From Antedon mediterranea (Eukaryota > Echinodermata > Crinoidea > Comatulida > Antedonidae): a DNA stretch of 64,000 bases. Positions 12,391 to 24,340 of this stretch are shown here, piece by piece. The notes beneath the pieces are model-generated. The model made no database searches. It was given only the letters and a program-made list of their open reading frames with translations, and was not told where the DNA came from. Every line of letters starts with the position of its first letter. The first letter of the stretch is position 1. A program made the position numbers and the translations under genes. The stretch spans positions 37,341,304-37,405,303 of the forward strand of contig NC_092671.1 in assembly GCF_964355755.1 (NCBI RefSeq), written 5' to 3'.

Positions 12391-12650
12391 AATTAGGTTA
12401 TATGCATTATCATGCATATAACCTCTTGATTCTGTCAAAATCTTTATTAGGTTATATGCATTATCATGCATATAACCTCTTGATTCTGTCAAAATCTTTA
12501 TTTATTTATTAGGTTATATGCATGATATGCATATAACCTCTTGATTCTGTCAAAATCTTTATTTATTTATTTATTAGGTTATATGCATGATATGCATATA
12601 ACCTCTTGATTCTGTCAAAATCTTTATTTATTTATTTATTTATTTATTTA
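12391..12650 (+). repeat. Head repeats of the Helitron-like array
   Basis: Four successive copies of a roughly 55-65-bp block: AGGTTATATGCAT, a short loop, ATGCATATAACCT, then CTCTTGATTCTGTCAAAATC and a growing TTTA run. Each block contains its own palindrome. The TTTA run lengthens from block to block before the first unit. Confidence 0.85.
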
Positions 12651-14038
12651 TTCTTTCCTTAGCACTATTTGTCCGTGAATTATCTTGGCATCAGTTTCAT
12701 CTATCTAAGTCAATTTTTCAGAGTATATTCCTTATGGCCAGGAATCGATGTGGTTATGTTTTCACGATGCGCAATCAAAAATTACGCGGTCTACGCGCGA
12801 TTTAACGAAATCACGTTTGTAATCATATCTTCACAAACATGAATCACTTTTAAACAAAATTTGGTACTCATAAATTTCAGGTCATATTTCATCATATGGC
12901 AATACAATTACGTGCGTAGCGCATATAACGCATGCGTACGCGCGCTTAAAATGTTAAAAATTGTCAGAATTTATTTTCGATGAAATTAGAGTACGTTTCA
13001 GGCAATTTTAAGCGTTTAAAAAATTGCCATGAGTGCGCAGATTTTTGCACGCGCACTGCGCGTCAAACGTTAATGCGCACTGTTTGTGTCCGATTACTGT
13101 TGTATAACCTTTCTTTAATAATATCATCATATTTTATTCACTTTTCAACGCGAAACAGCGTTATACGAGCACGTCAAAAGTGACGGGCTACGCACGTGTA
13201 AGTTAACAAAATGGTGAAAATATGCTAAATTTTAAAATTAATATATATCGTTAGAATGCTCGGGAACACCTATTTTTTATTTAATTTTCTTGAAGTGTAT
13301 GTATCATATGTATGATTTATTATGAAATTAGAAGAACAAAAGTTGATTAAGTCATCATTAATGGCATATTAAATTTAACAAAATTAATTTCGACAATCAA
13401 ACAAATTATGACATTTTCTTAGGCCAAAATAACAAACTTATCATTAACTTTCTTCCTTCAAAAGTTCATATATTAAAGTTAAAAGTATGTAGTTTGACAG
13501 TGCATCATTTGTTTACATTTTAAAGATGTCATTATAGTAAAAAATTATAATTCATTTCGGTATGTAATAATCTATTTGCACCAAAGTGGTTACTGCATAG
13601 TAAATACACGGAGGAATTTTTCTACAACTTTTAGTCAGTTGTGTATGGCTCGATGGTCTGTGCTCGTGTCTATGGCATTCAAGGTACCGAGATCGAGTCT
13701 CACCTTGGGAAACGAAATAAGATTTTTTTTTATTATCCGTATTGTTTGTTCAAATTATTTCTTAGTGTACAGATTATACACATGATTTATAATGAAATCT
13801 AGATAAAAATTAACTTATGTCTTTATTATTATGTAACAACAAATGTGGTTTCTGACATTATACGCATATGGATCTTTGATCGGATTGTGATACCGGTTAG
13901 CAAGGTCCTATCATATATTATAAATAATTAAAGATTCTGAGAAAATCAATCAATCAATATATCTTTTAAAAATCAATTATCTTTATTTAAATCAATGCAT
14001 ATAACCTATAATTCGTCATAGTGACGAATTAAATCTAG
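12651..14038 (+). repeat. Array unit 1
   Basis: 1388 bp. It lacks about 20 bp near 13898 that the other units have (around a CTATTGTATTCGCG-like block). Ends CTAG at 14035-14038. Confidence 0.9.
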
Positions 14039-14050
14039 TTTATTTATTTA

Positions 14051-15462
14051 TTCTTTCCTTAGCACTATTTTGTCCGTGCATTATCTTGGCATCAGTTTAA
14101 TCTAGCTAAGTCAAGTTTTCAGAGTATATTCCTTATGGCCAGGAATCGATGTGGTTATATTTTCACGATGCGTAATCAAAAATTACGCGGTCTACGCGCG
14201 ATTTTACGAAATCACGTTTGTAATCATATCTTCACAAGCATGAATCACAATTAAACAAAATTTGGTACTCATAAATTTCAGGTCATATTTCATCATATGG
14301 CAATACAATTACGTGCGTAGCGCATATAACGCTTGCGTACGCGCGCTTAAAATGTTCAAAATTGTCAAAATTTATTTTCGATGAAATTAGAGTACGTTTC
14401 AGGCAATTTTAAGCGTTTAAAAAATTGCCATGAGTGCGCAAATTTTTGCACGCGCACTGCGCGTTAAACGTTAATGCGCACTCTTTTTGCCCGATTTCTG
14501 TTTTACAATCTTTCTTTAATAATATCATCATATTTGATTCAGGTTTCAACTCGGAATTGCGTTATACGAGCACGTCAAAAGTGATTGGCTACGCACGTAT
14601 AAGTTAACAAAATGGTGAAAATATGCTAAATTTTTAAATTAATATATATCGTCAGAATGCAGGGGAACACCTATTTTTTATTTCATTTTCTTGAAGTGTA
14701 TGTATCATATGTATGATTTATTATCAAATTAAGAGAACCAAAGTTGATTAAGTCATCATTAATTGCATATTAAATTTAAAAAAAATAATTTCGACAATCA
14801 AACAAATTATGACATTTTCTTAGGCCAAAATAACAAACTTAACATTAACTTTCTTCCTTCAAAAGTTCATATATTAAAGTTAAAAGTATGTAGTTTGACA
14901 GTGCATCATTTGTTTACATTTTAAAGATGTCATCATAGTAAAAAATTATAATTCATTTCGGTATGTAATAATCTATTTGCATCAAAGTGGTTACTGCATA
15001 GTAAATACACGGAGGAATCTTTCTACAAATTTTAGTCAGTTGTGTATGGCTCGGTGGTCTGTGCTCGTGTCTATGGCATTCAAGGTACCGAGATCGAGTC
15101 TCACCTTGGGAAACGAAATAAGATTTTTTTTTTATTATCCGTATTGTTTGTTCAAATTTATTTCTTAGTGTATAGATTATACACATGATTTATAATGAAA
15201 TCTAGATAAAAATTAACTTATGTCTTTATTATTATGTAACAACAAATGTGGTTTATGACATTATACGCATATGGATCTTTGATCGGATTGTGATACCGGC
15301 TATGGTGTTCGCGTTAGCAAGGTACTAGGTCCTATCATATATTATAAATAATTAAAGATTCTGAGAAAATCAATCAATCAATATATCTTTAAAAAATCAA
15401 TTATCTTTATTTAAATCAATGCATATAACCTATAATTCGTCATAGTGACGAATTAAATCTAG
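14051..15462 (+). repeat. Array unit 2
   Basis: 1412 bp; joined to unit 1 by TTTATTTATTTA. The open frame seen near 12980 in unit 1 is broken here by a stop, which argues that it is not coding. Confidence 0.9.
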
Positions 15463-15470
15463 TTTATTTA

Positions 15471-16879
15471 TTCTTTCCTTAGCACTATTTTGTCCGTGAA
15501 TTATCTTGATATCAGTTTCATCTATCTAAGTCAATTTTTCAGAGTATATTCCTTATGGCCAGGAATCGATGTGGTTATATTTTCACGATGCGTAATCAAA
15601 AATTACGCGGTCTACGCGCGATTTTACGAAATCACGTTTGTAATCATATCTTCACAAGCATGAATCACAATTAAACAAAATTTGGTACTCATAAATTTCA
15701 GGTCATATTTCATCATATGGCAATACAATTACGTGCGTAGCGCATATAACGCTTGCGTACGCGCGCTTAAAATGTTCAAAATTGTCAAAATTTATTTTCG
15801 ATGAAATTAGAGTACGTTTCATGCAATTTTAAGCGTTTAAAAAATTGCCATTAGTGCGCAGATTTTTGCACGCGCACTGCGCGTTATACGTTAATGCGCA
15901 CTCTTTTTGTCCGATTCCGGTTGTACAACCTTTCTTTAATAATATCATCATATTTTATTCACTTTTCAACGCGTAATTGCCTTATACGAGCACGTCAAAA
16001 GTGACAGGCTACGCACGTGTAAGTTAACAAAATGGTGAAAATATGCTAAATTTTAAAATTAATATAGATCGTCAGAATGCTCGGGAACACATATTTTTTA
16101 TTTCATTTTCTTGAAGTGTATGTATCTTATGTATGATTTATTATTAAACTAAGGGAACAAAAGTTGATTAAGCCATAATTAATTGCATATTAAATTTAAA
16201 AAAATTCATTTCGACAATCAAACAAATTATGACATTTTCTTAGGCCAAAATAACAAACTTAACATTAACTTTCTTCCTTCAAAAGTTCATATATTAAAGT
16301 TAAAAGTATATAGTTTGACAGTGCATCATTTTTGTACATTTTTAGAGTTGTCATCATAGTAAAAAATTATAATTCATTGCGGTATGTAATAATCTATCTG
16401 CACCAAAGTGGTTACTGCATAGTAAATACACGGAGGAATATTTCTAAAATTTTTAGTCAGTTGTGTATGGCTCGGTGGTGTGTGCTCGTGTCTATGGCAC
16501 TCAAGGTACCGAGATCGAGTCTCACCTTGGGAAACGGAATAAGATTTTTTTTTTATTATCCGTATTGTTTGTTCAAATTTATTTCTTAGTGTATAGATTA
16601 TACACATGATTTATAATGAAATCTAGATAAAAAATAACTTATGTCTTTATTATTATGTAACAGCAAATGTGGTTTATGACATTATACGCAGAGGGATCTT
16701 TGATCGGATTGTGATACCGGCTATTGTATTCGCGTTAGCAAGGTCCTATCATATATTATAAATAATTAAAGAATCTGAGAAAATCAATGAATCAAAATAT
16801 CTTTTAAAAATCAATTATCTTTATTTAAATTATCAATGCATATAACCTATAATTCGTCATAGTGACGAATTAAATCTAG
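15471..16879 (+). repeat. Array unit 3
   Basis: 1409 bp; joined to unit 2 by TTTATTTA. It shares many private variants with unit 4 (for example TATAGATCGTCAGAATGC), so 3 and 4 are the most recent duplication. Confidence 0.9.
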
Positions 16880-16887
16880 TTTATTTA

Positions 16888-18296
16888 TTCTTTCCTTAGC
16901 ACTATTTTGTCCGTGAATTATCTTGATATCAGTTTCATCTATCTAAGTCAATTTTTCAGAGTATATTCCTTATGGCCAGGAATCGATGTGGTTATATTTT
17001 CACGATGCGTAATCAAAAATTACGCGGTCTACGCGCGATTTTACGAAATCACGTTTGTAATCATATCTTCACAAGCATGAATCACAATTAAACAAAATTT
17101 GGTACTCATAAATTTCAGGTCATATTTCATCATATGGCAATACAATTACGTGCGTAGCGCATATAACGCTTGCGTACGCGCGCTTAAAATGTTCAAAATT
17201 GTCAAAATTTATTTTCGATGAAATTAGAGTACGTTTCAGGCAATTTTAAGCGTTTAAAAAATTGCCATGAGTGCGCAGATTTTTGCACGCGCACTGCGCG
17301 TTATACGTTAATGCGCACTCTTTTTGTCCGATTTCGGTTGTACAACCTTTCTTTAATAATATCATCATATTTTATTCACTTTTCAACGCGTAATTGCCTT
17401 ATACGAGCACGTCAAAAGTGACAGGCTACGCACGTGTAAGTTAACAAAATGGTGAAAATATGCTAAATTTTAAAATTAATATAGATCGTCAGAATGCTCG
17501 GGAACACATATTTTTTATTTAATTTTTTTGAAGTGTATGTATCTTATGTATGATTTATTATTAAACTAAGGGAACAAAAGTTGATTAAGCCATAATTAAT
17601 TGCATATTAAATTAAAAAAAATTCATTTCGACAATCAAACAAATTATGACATTTTCTTAGGCCAAAATAACAAACTTAACATTAACTTTCTTCCTTCAAA
17701 AGTTCATATATTAAAGTTAAAAGTATATAGTTTGACAGTGCATCATTTTTGTACATTTTTAGAGATGTCATCATAGTAAAAAATTATAATTCATTGCGGT
17801 ATGTAATAATCTATCTGCACCAAAGTGGTTACTGCATAGTAAATACCCGGAGGAATTTTTCTACAATTTTTAGTCAGTTGTGTATGGCTCGGTGGTGTGT
17901 GCTCGTGTCTATGGCACTCAAGGTACCGAGATCGAGTCTCACCTTGGGAAACGAAATAAATTTTTTTTTTATTATCCGTATTGTTTGTTCAAATTTATTT
18001 CTTAGTGTATATATTATACACATGATTTATAATGAAATCTAGATAAAAAATAACTTATGTCTTTATTATTATGTAACAGCAAATGTGGTTTATGACATTA
18101 TACGCAGAGGGATCTTTGATCGGATTGTGATACCGGCTATTGTATTCGCGTTAGCAAGGTCCTATCATATATTATATATTATTTAAAGAATCTGAGAAAA
18201 TCAATGAATCAAAATATCTTTTAAAAATAAATTATCTTTATTTTAATTATCAATGCATATAACCTATAATTCGTCATAGTGACGAATTAAATCTAG
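16888..18296 (+). repeat. Array unit 4
   Basis: 1409 bp, nearly identical to unit 3. After its CTAG the sequence leaves the repeat (TTAAATTTAGTTAG). Confidence 0.9.
17880..17947 (+). other. tRNA-like segment inside each array unit
   Basis: TGGCTCGGTGGTC resembles a pol III A-box, and GAGATCGAGTCTC, about 45 bases on, resembles a B-box. The same segment occurs at about 13641, 15041 and 16459 in the other units. It does not fold as a complete tRNA by eye; it may be a fossil SINE carried by the element. Confidence 0.45.
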
Positions 18297-18566
18297 TTAA
18301 ATTTAGTTAGATAATTAGTTATTGACAATTAAAACGAATTTAGGTTCAACGATTTGCCCCAAATAGGGGTGTTTTCTTATCGTGGTATACACTGTCTAAT
18401 GGATGTCCTCATGAAAAAATACGAAAATGCGAGCGAAGCAAGCGTACCATCTAGTTATTTCTAATTTTTGCAAGTTTAGTTTACTTTGACAGTAATTTAA
18501 AGTGCCTGTAATTTTGTTCCAACAGATTAAAAAAAATGCAGTACATCATTAAATAAGGCATCAGCA
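18297..18566. other. Spacer
   Basis: AT-rich, no gene; includes GCGAGCGAAGCAAGCGTACC near 18430, a motif often seen at repeat ends, which I cannot place. Confidence 0.4.
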
Positions 18567-20370
18567 ATGCAGTTATCATTGTCAACATCATCAGGAATGC
18601 AGTTATCATTGTCACCGTCATCAGCAATGCAGTTATCATTGTCAACATCATCAGCAATGCAGTTATCATTGTCACCGTCATCAGCAATGCAGTTATCATT
18701 GTCAACGTCATCAGCAATGCAGTTATCATTGTCAACATCATCAGCAATGCCGTTATCATTGTCACCGTCATCAGCAATGCAGAGATCATTGTCACCTTCA
18801 TCAGCAATGCAGTTATCATTGTCACCGTCATCAGCAATGCCGTTATCATTGTCACCTTCATCAGCAATGCAGTTATCATTGTCACCTTCATCAGCAATGC
18901 AGTTATCATTGTCACCTTCATCAGCAATGCAGTTATCATTGTCAACGTCATCAGCAATGCAGTTATCATTGTCACCGTCATCAGCAATGCAGTTATCATT
19001 GTCAACATCATCAGCAATGCCGTTATCATTGTCACCGTCATCAGCAATGCAGTTATCATTGTCACCGTCATCAGCAATGCCGTTATCATTGTCACCTTCA
19101 TCAGCAATGCAGTTATCATTGTCACCTTCATCAGCAATGCAGTTATCATTGTCACCTTCATCAGCAATGCAGTTATCATTGTCAACGTCATCAGCAATGC
19201 AGTTATCATTGTCACCGTCATCAGCAATGCAGTTATCATTGTCACCGTCATCAGCAATGCAGTTATCATTGTCACCGTCATCAGCAATGCAGTTATCATT
19301 GTCACCGTCATCAGCAATGCAGTTATCATTGTCACCATCATCAGCAATGCAGTTATCATTGTCACCGTTATCAGCAATGCAGTTATCATTGTCACCGTCA
19401 TCAGCAATGCAGTTATCATTGTCACCTTCATCAGCAATGCAGTTATCATTGTTACCGTCATCAGCAATGCAGTTATCATTGTCACCGTCATCAGCAATGC
19501 AGTTATCATTGTCACCGTCATCAGCAATGCAGTTATCATTGTCACCGTCATCAGCAATGCCGTTATCATTGTCACCTTCATCAGCAATGCAGTTATCATT
19601 GTCACCTTCATCAGCAATGCAGTTATCATTGTCACCTTCATCAGCAATGCAGTTATCATTGTCAACGTCATCAGCAATGCAGTTATCATTGTCACCGTCA
19701 TCAGCAATGCAGTTATCATTGTCACCGTCATCAGCAATGCAGTTATCATTGTCACCTTCATCAGCAATGCAGTTATCATTGTCACCGTCATCAGCAATGC
19801 CGTTATCATTGTCACCGTCATCAGCAATGCCGTTATCATTGTCACCGTCATCAGCAATGCAGTTATCATTGTCACCGTCATCAGCAATGCAGTTATCATT
19901 GTCACCGTCATCAGCAATGCAGTTATCATTGTCACCGTCATCAGCAATGCAGTTATCATTGTCAACGTCATCAGCAATGCAGTTATCATTGTCACCGTCA
20001 TCAGCAATGCAGTTATCATTGTCACCTTCATCAGCAATGCAGTTATCATTGTCACCGTCATCAGCAATGCAGTTATCATTGTCACCGTCATCAGCAATGC
20101 AGTTATCATTGTCACCGTCATCAGCAATGCCGTTATCATTGTCACCGTCATCAGCAATGCAGTTATCATTGTCACCGTCATCAGCAATGCAGTTATCATT
20201 GTCACCGTCATCAGCAATGCAGTTATCATTGTCATCGTCATCAGCAATGCAGTTATCATTGTCACCGTTATCAGCAATGCAGTTATCGGCAACGTCATCA
20301 ACAATGCAGTTATCGGCAACGTCATTAACAATGCAGTTATCAGCAACGTCATCGCCAATGCAACACCAAT
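18567..20370. repeat. 30-bp minisatellite, about 57 units plus 27-bp variants
   Basis: The unit begins ATGCAGTTATCATTGTCA and is 30 bp; about 57 units run in exact register from 18567 to about 20276, followed by three 27-bp variants. Variation is concentrated at a few positions (C/A in the fifth triplet, G/T/A after TCACC). Because 30 is a multiple of three, both strands stay open for more than 600 codons: plus gives an MQLSLSPSSA repeat and minus gives an ITALLMTVTM repeat. I see no splice or family evidence for a protein. Confidence 0.95.
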
Positions 20371-20522
20371 ATGATTAATTGTTGCCATCAACATTTATCT
20401 TCAATGCAGTGTTATCGCCAACATCACACACATCCATCTCTTGCCAATTCCAAAAATAAACAAACAAATGTTATATACAGACTGTATATTCATTCTCATA
20501 TCTACAATAATCACTTTATTAT
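20371..20522. other. Spacer before the giant inverted repeat
   Basis: About 150 bp of decaying minisatellite-like and AT-rich sequence; no gene. Confidence 0.4.
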
Positions 20523-21794
20523 TACTCTAGTAGCTAGATCAACTTTCGTATGCACTTTGAGGTCCAGAGAATTTGACTTCAGAAATTGGTTTAGGATGGT
20601 CAAACAATCATTTTTGGCTTGGTTACACATTTTGAAAATGTGGCGAAAGGTCAAAAGGTCAGGGTGAAAGGTCATAAGACCAAACACCAATATGTCCTTA
20701 AATCTCAACAACCACTGGTCACAGCGAAGTAATTTTGATCTCAAATTGATCAAAAGGTATACATTTATATTCAGTCTAATGGGACATTTTAGTTTAAAAT
20801 GACCGGAAATGCCATTTCTGACCTTTGATCCACAACCCAGGGCATGTATTTATCTCCGTAACTACTTGTCGTAGACACTTGAATTTGGTTTTAAATTGTT
20901 CGAAATATATATTTTGTTATTTGTTATACATTTTGAAAAATGTTACAAAAGGTCAAAGGGTCAGGGTCAAGGGTTATATAAACAAATAAATAAAGGTACT
21001 TGTATCTCGGCAACCACTGGTCGAAGCAAGTCAATTTTGGTCTCAAAATGTTCAGAAGGCCTGCATTTATATTCCGTCTAATGGGGCATTTTAGTAAAAA
21101 ATGATCAGAAATGCCATTTCTGACCTTTGACTCACATACCAGGGTATCTTCATATCTCTGTAAGTACTGGTCGTAGAAACTTAAATTTGGTATCAAATTG
21201 TTCGAAATATACATATTTACATTCATTGTAATAGAAAATGTGGTTAAAAGATGAACAGAAAATACTATTACTAATGTTTCAAACAAAAAACTATCAAAAA
21301 TATCTCTACACAACTTATACTGCCTTAGACAGTAATGTTATGCAATATGATACTTTAAATTGTTTCAATTTCAAGTAGGCCTACTGGTTTCTGCTGTCCA
21401 CGAGAACATTTTGATATAAACGTCAAGCTCAACAGTTCTTTTCAGAATGCTAGAAGTAACTTGCCATGTGTATCCGATTATACGCCCCGGGCATTTATTG
21501 TTCAAAAGGGTTTTTAGGGGGAGGGGAGGCATCCTTATTTTGGGTATAATATGGTAACATGTATAATCAAATAAATACCACCTAGATGTAAAAAAATACA
21601 GCACAATTAATATCAAAAAATGATAAAATTATGTCAAAATGCTTGGTAAATTGTAGATCATGGTAGTTAATGAAATGTGTTGTGATACAATTATTTTCTA
21701 AATGCATGTGGCGGAGTGTTTATTCCACATGATGTTCTATTGGAGGGAATGGAAGCTTTTATTCAAAGCGGATGTTAATTCGAATAAATACTCG

Positions 21795-21965
21795 AGCTCA
21801 ACAGTTAAGAATGCTAGAAGTAACTTACCATAGTTACCCGAATAAAAGGTCCGGGCATTTAATTATTCAGGGAAGGCGTTTATTTTGTTTCAGTGTAATA
21901 ATGGTAACAATACATGTATAATCCAATAAATACACCCCAGATAAAAAAAAAATAAATTAATATAA
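21795..21965. repeat. Degenerate copy of an arm segment in the spacer
   Basis: AATGCTAGAAGTAACTTACC and the following CCGGGCATTTA and ATAATGGTAACA blocks repeat, in the same order, the segment at about 21425-21590. This shows an internal duplication at the inner edge of the left arm. Confidence 0.7.
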
Positions 21966-22103
21966 TAAGAATAATAACTGGATTAAACCTCATTCTATCC
22001 TGTTGCAAGTACAATCATGTAATAAAAGGTATCACAGACAACTATAATAGACCAATTCATTGTCATTATTCCGTAACACTGTTGCATAATATTTTTGAGT
22101 GTT

Positions 22104-22144
22104 ACCGACAAAACTTATACATAATATGTATAAGTTTTGTCGGT
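22104..22144. repeat. Perfect 41-bp palindrome
   Basis: ACCGACAAAACTTATACATA, one A, then its exact reverse complement. It lies in the spacer of the giant inverted repeat, about 80 bp from the geometric centre. Confidence 0.95.
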
Positions 22145-23890
22145 GTATATTATACACGTCTGTTCACAGTGTAGATAATAAAACAATATATGTTTCTGGA
22201 GATTTATTATCAATACCACTAGAAACTTTGACATGTTTTAGGTACTGAATTCATTGATAATAAAAGCATCAGAAGTTATCATGATAAAATCATACAACAA
22301 CACTGTACTACAGTACACAAGGGTGTTTTCAGGAAAGCTGGACATATTGTACAATAGTAATGAAGCTATGTATTGGCATTTAAAAATATGCAAAAGATTG
22401 TTGTCAAATTGTAGTCACAAACAAACAGATGATAGAATGAAGATCCATTATGAGTGCAATCGTGTCAGGATAATGATATGTCATTGTTTTATATCATTAT
22501 ACTGGCACCTGGAGGTGAAGATCCATTTAATGTTATCTATGACAGTGTCACTTTTATTCTAAAAGACAGAAACATTTCGTTAAAAAGCATAAAGAAGAAA
22601 ACGAATCATGTAAAGTACCTTTTATCAGTTGAGAAACGAATTATAATTATTAAAATTAGACTATTTATTCGAATTAACACCCGCTTTGAATAAAAGCCTC
22701 CCTCAAATAAACACCACCATTCCCTCCAATAGAACATCATGTGGAATAACGCTCTGCCACATGCATTTACAAAATAATTGTATCACAACACATTACATTA
22801 ACTACCATAATCTACAATTTACCAAGCATTTTTTTCACTTTTTGATATTAATTGTGCTGTATTTTTTTTTACATCTAGGTGGTATTTATTTGATTATACA
22901 TATTACCATATTATACCCCAAATAAAGATGCCTCCCCTCCCCCTAAAAACCCATTTGAACAATAAATGCCTGGGGAGTTTAATCGGATACACATGGCAAG
23001 TTACTTCTAGCATTCTGAAAAGAACTGTTGAGCTTGACGTTTCTATCAAAATGTTCTTGGGGACAGCAATAACTAGTACTTGAAATTGAAACAATTTAAA
23101 GTATCAGTTATTGCATAACATTACTGTCTAAGGATAAGTTATGTAGAGATATGTTTTTTGTTTGAAACATTAGTAATAGTATTTCTGTAAATGTAAATAT
23201 GTATATTTCAAACAATTTGATACCAAATTTAAGTTTCTACGACCAGTACTTACAGAGATATGAAGATGCCATGATATGTGGGTCAAAGGTCAGAAATGGC
23301 ATTTCTGATAATTTTTGACTAAAATGTCCCATTAGATTGAATATGAAAGCATGCCTTCTGAACATTTTGAGACTAAAATCGACTTGCTGCGACGAGTGGT
23401 TGCCGAGATACAAGTATCTATTTATATTTGTTCATATAACCTTTGACCTTGACCCTTTGACCTTTTGTAACATTTTTAAAAATGTGCTACAAATAACAAA
23501 ATGTTTATTTCAAACAATTTAAGACCAAATTCAAGTGTCTACGATCAGTAGTTATGGAGATACATACATGCCCTGGGGTGTGGGTCAAAGGTCAGAAATG
23601 ACATTTCCGGTCATTTTTGACTAAAATGTCCCATTAGACTGAATATAAATGTATACTTTCTGATCAATTTGAGACCAAAATTACCTCGCTGTGACCAGTG
23701 GTTGTCGAGATTTAAGGACCTATTGGTATTTAGTTTGATAACCTTTCACCCTGACCTTTTGACCTTTCGCCACATTTTCAAAATGTGTAACCAAGCCAAT
23801 AATGATTGTTTGACCATCCTAAACCAATTTCTGAAGTCAAATTCTCTGGACCTCAAAGTGCATACGAAAGTTGATCTAGCTACTAGAGTA

Positions 23891-24183
23891 TATGTACATG
23901 TACAATCCCAAGTTCATGCATACAGATTACTGTATTCCTCTGTGTAGCAATAATACCTGAACATATTATGCCAAAATTTTGGATCTTATCCACATAAACA
24001 ATTAATAAAATTGATGATGCAACACAGCCGTTGCTGGCACATCCTTTAGGGGACATTTTTACCAATGATTTACATTTCACTAGATATTTAGAAATTTTTG
24101 TGAGTTTTCCCTGCAAAAGTAATGCTGATTCATCAATGACTGTAACACAATACAAATACTGTTAAGCTTAGAATCTCATTTAT
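23891..24183. other. Spacer
   Basis: No gene or repeat recognised. Confidence 0.35.
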
Positions 24184-24340
24184 AAAGCTGTGTAAAGTTG
24201 TTGTTGACATTATCAACATGTGATGTGCCCAAATATGGTAGCAATATGCTTAAATATTGTAGTGATATGTCCATCATGTCAATATATGGGCACATCACAT
24301 TTTTTTGTCACATAAAGTTTGTGATAGTGTAGACATAGAT
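24184..24340. mobile_element. AAGCTCTGTCTACAC MITE, copy 2
   Basis: The right half is good (GGGCACATCACATTTTTTTG, CACATAAAGTTTG, GATAGTGTAGACA); the left end is worn. Confidence 0.65.

Larger units (their letters stand above)
12391..18296 (+). mobile_element. Helitron-like tandem array: four 1.4-kb units
   Basis: Four head-to-tail units of 1388-1412 bp, each starting TCTTTCCTTAGCACTATTT and each ending with the subterminal ATGCATATAACCT, a perfect 9-bp stem AATTCGTCA-TAG-TGACGAATT, AAAT, then CTAG followed by T. A hairpin just before CTAG/T is the classic Helitron 3' end. The 5' side carries AGGTTATATGCAT, the inverted match of the 3' subterminal repeat, as in Helentron-type elements. No helicase or Rep ORF is present; the short ORFs inside are broken in some units. 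The class is inferred from the termini. Confidence 0.65.
20523..23890. mobile_element. Giant inverted-repeat (foldback) element, 3.4 kb
   Basis: The left arm 20523-21790 and right arm 22663-23890 are inverted copies, about 1.23-1.27 kb each, around an 870-bp spacer. The outer end CTCTAGTAGCTAGATCAACT is repeated in inverse at the right, and TA flanks both ends, as for Tc1/mariner-type insertion. Within each arm a roughly 300-bp block occurs twice (about 20630 and 20930), marked by GGTCAAAGGTCAGGGTC-like and CAACCACTGGTC segments. No transposase is seen. Short ORFs in the arms are related to one another by these duplications and match no family I know. Confidence 0.8.

Noticed and set aside
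12980-17421. Similar 67-residue ORFs in array units 1 and 4
   Set aside because: The same frame is interrupted in unit 2, and the start codon context shows no support; they reflect repeat similarity.
18567-20370. CRISPR-like array
   Set aside because: Units are contiguous with no unique spacers, in a eukaryotic genome; it is a minisatellite.
18481-20394. Two long ORFs (637 and 603 residues) on opposite strands
   Set aside because: They are both products of one 30-bp minisatellite whose period is a multiple of three. No start context, splice signal or family supports a protein; kept only as a repeat and a finding.
20924-21313. 129-residue minus-strand ORF in the foldback arm
   Set aside because: No family motif, and the frame is shared only through internal duplication; treated as non-coding pending a substitution test.
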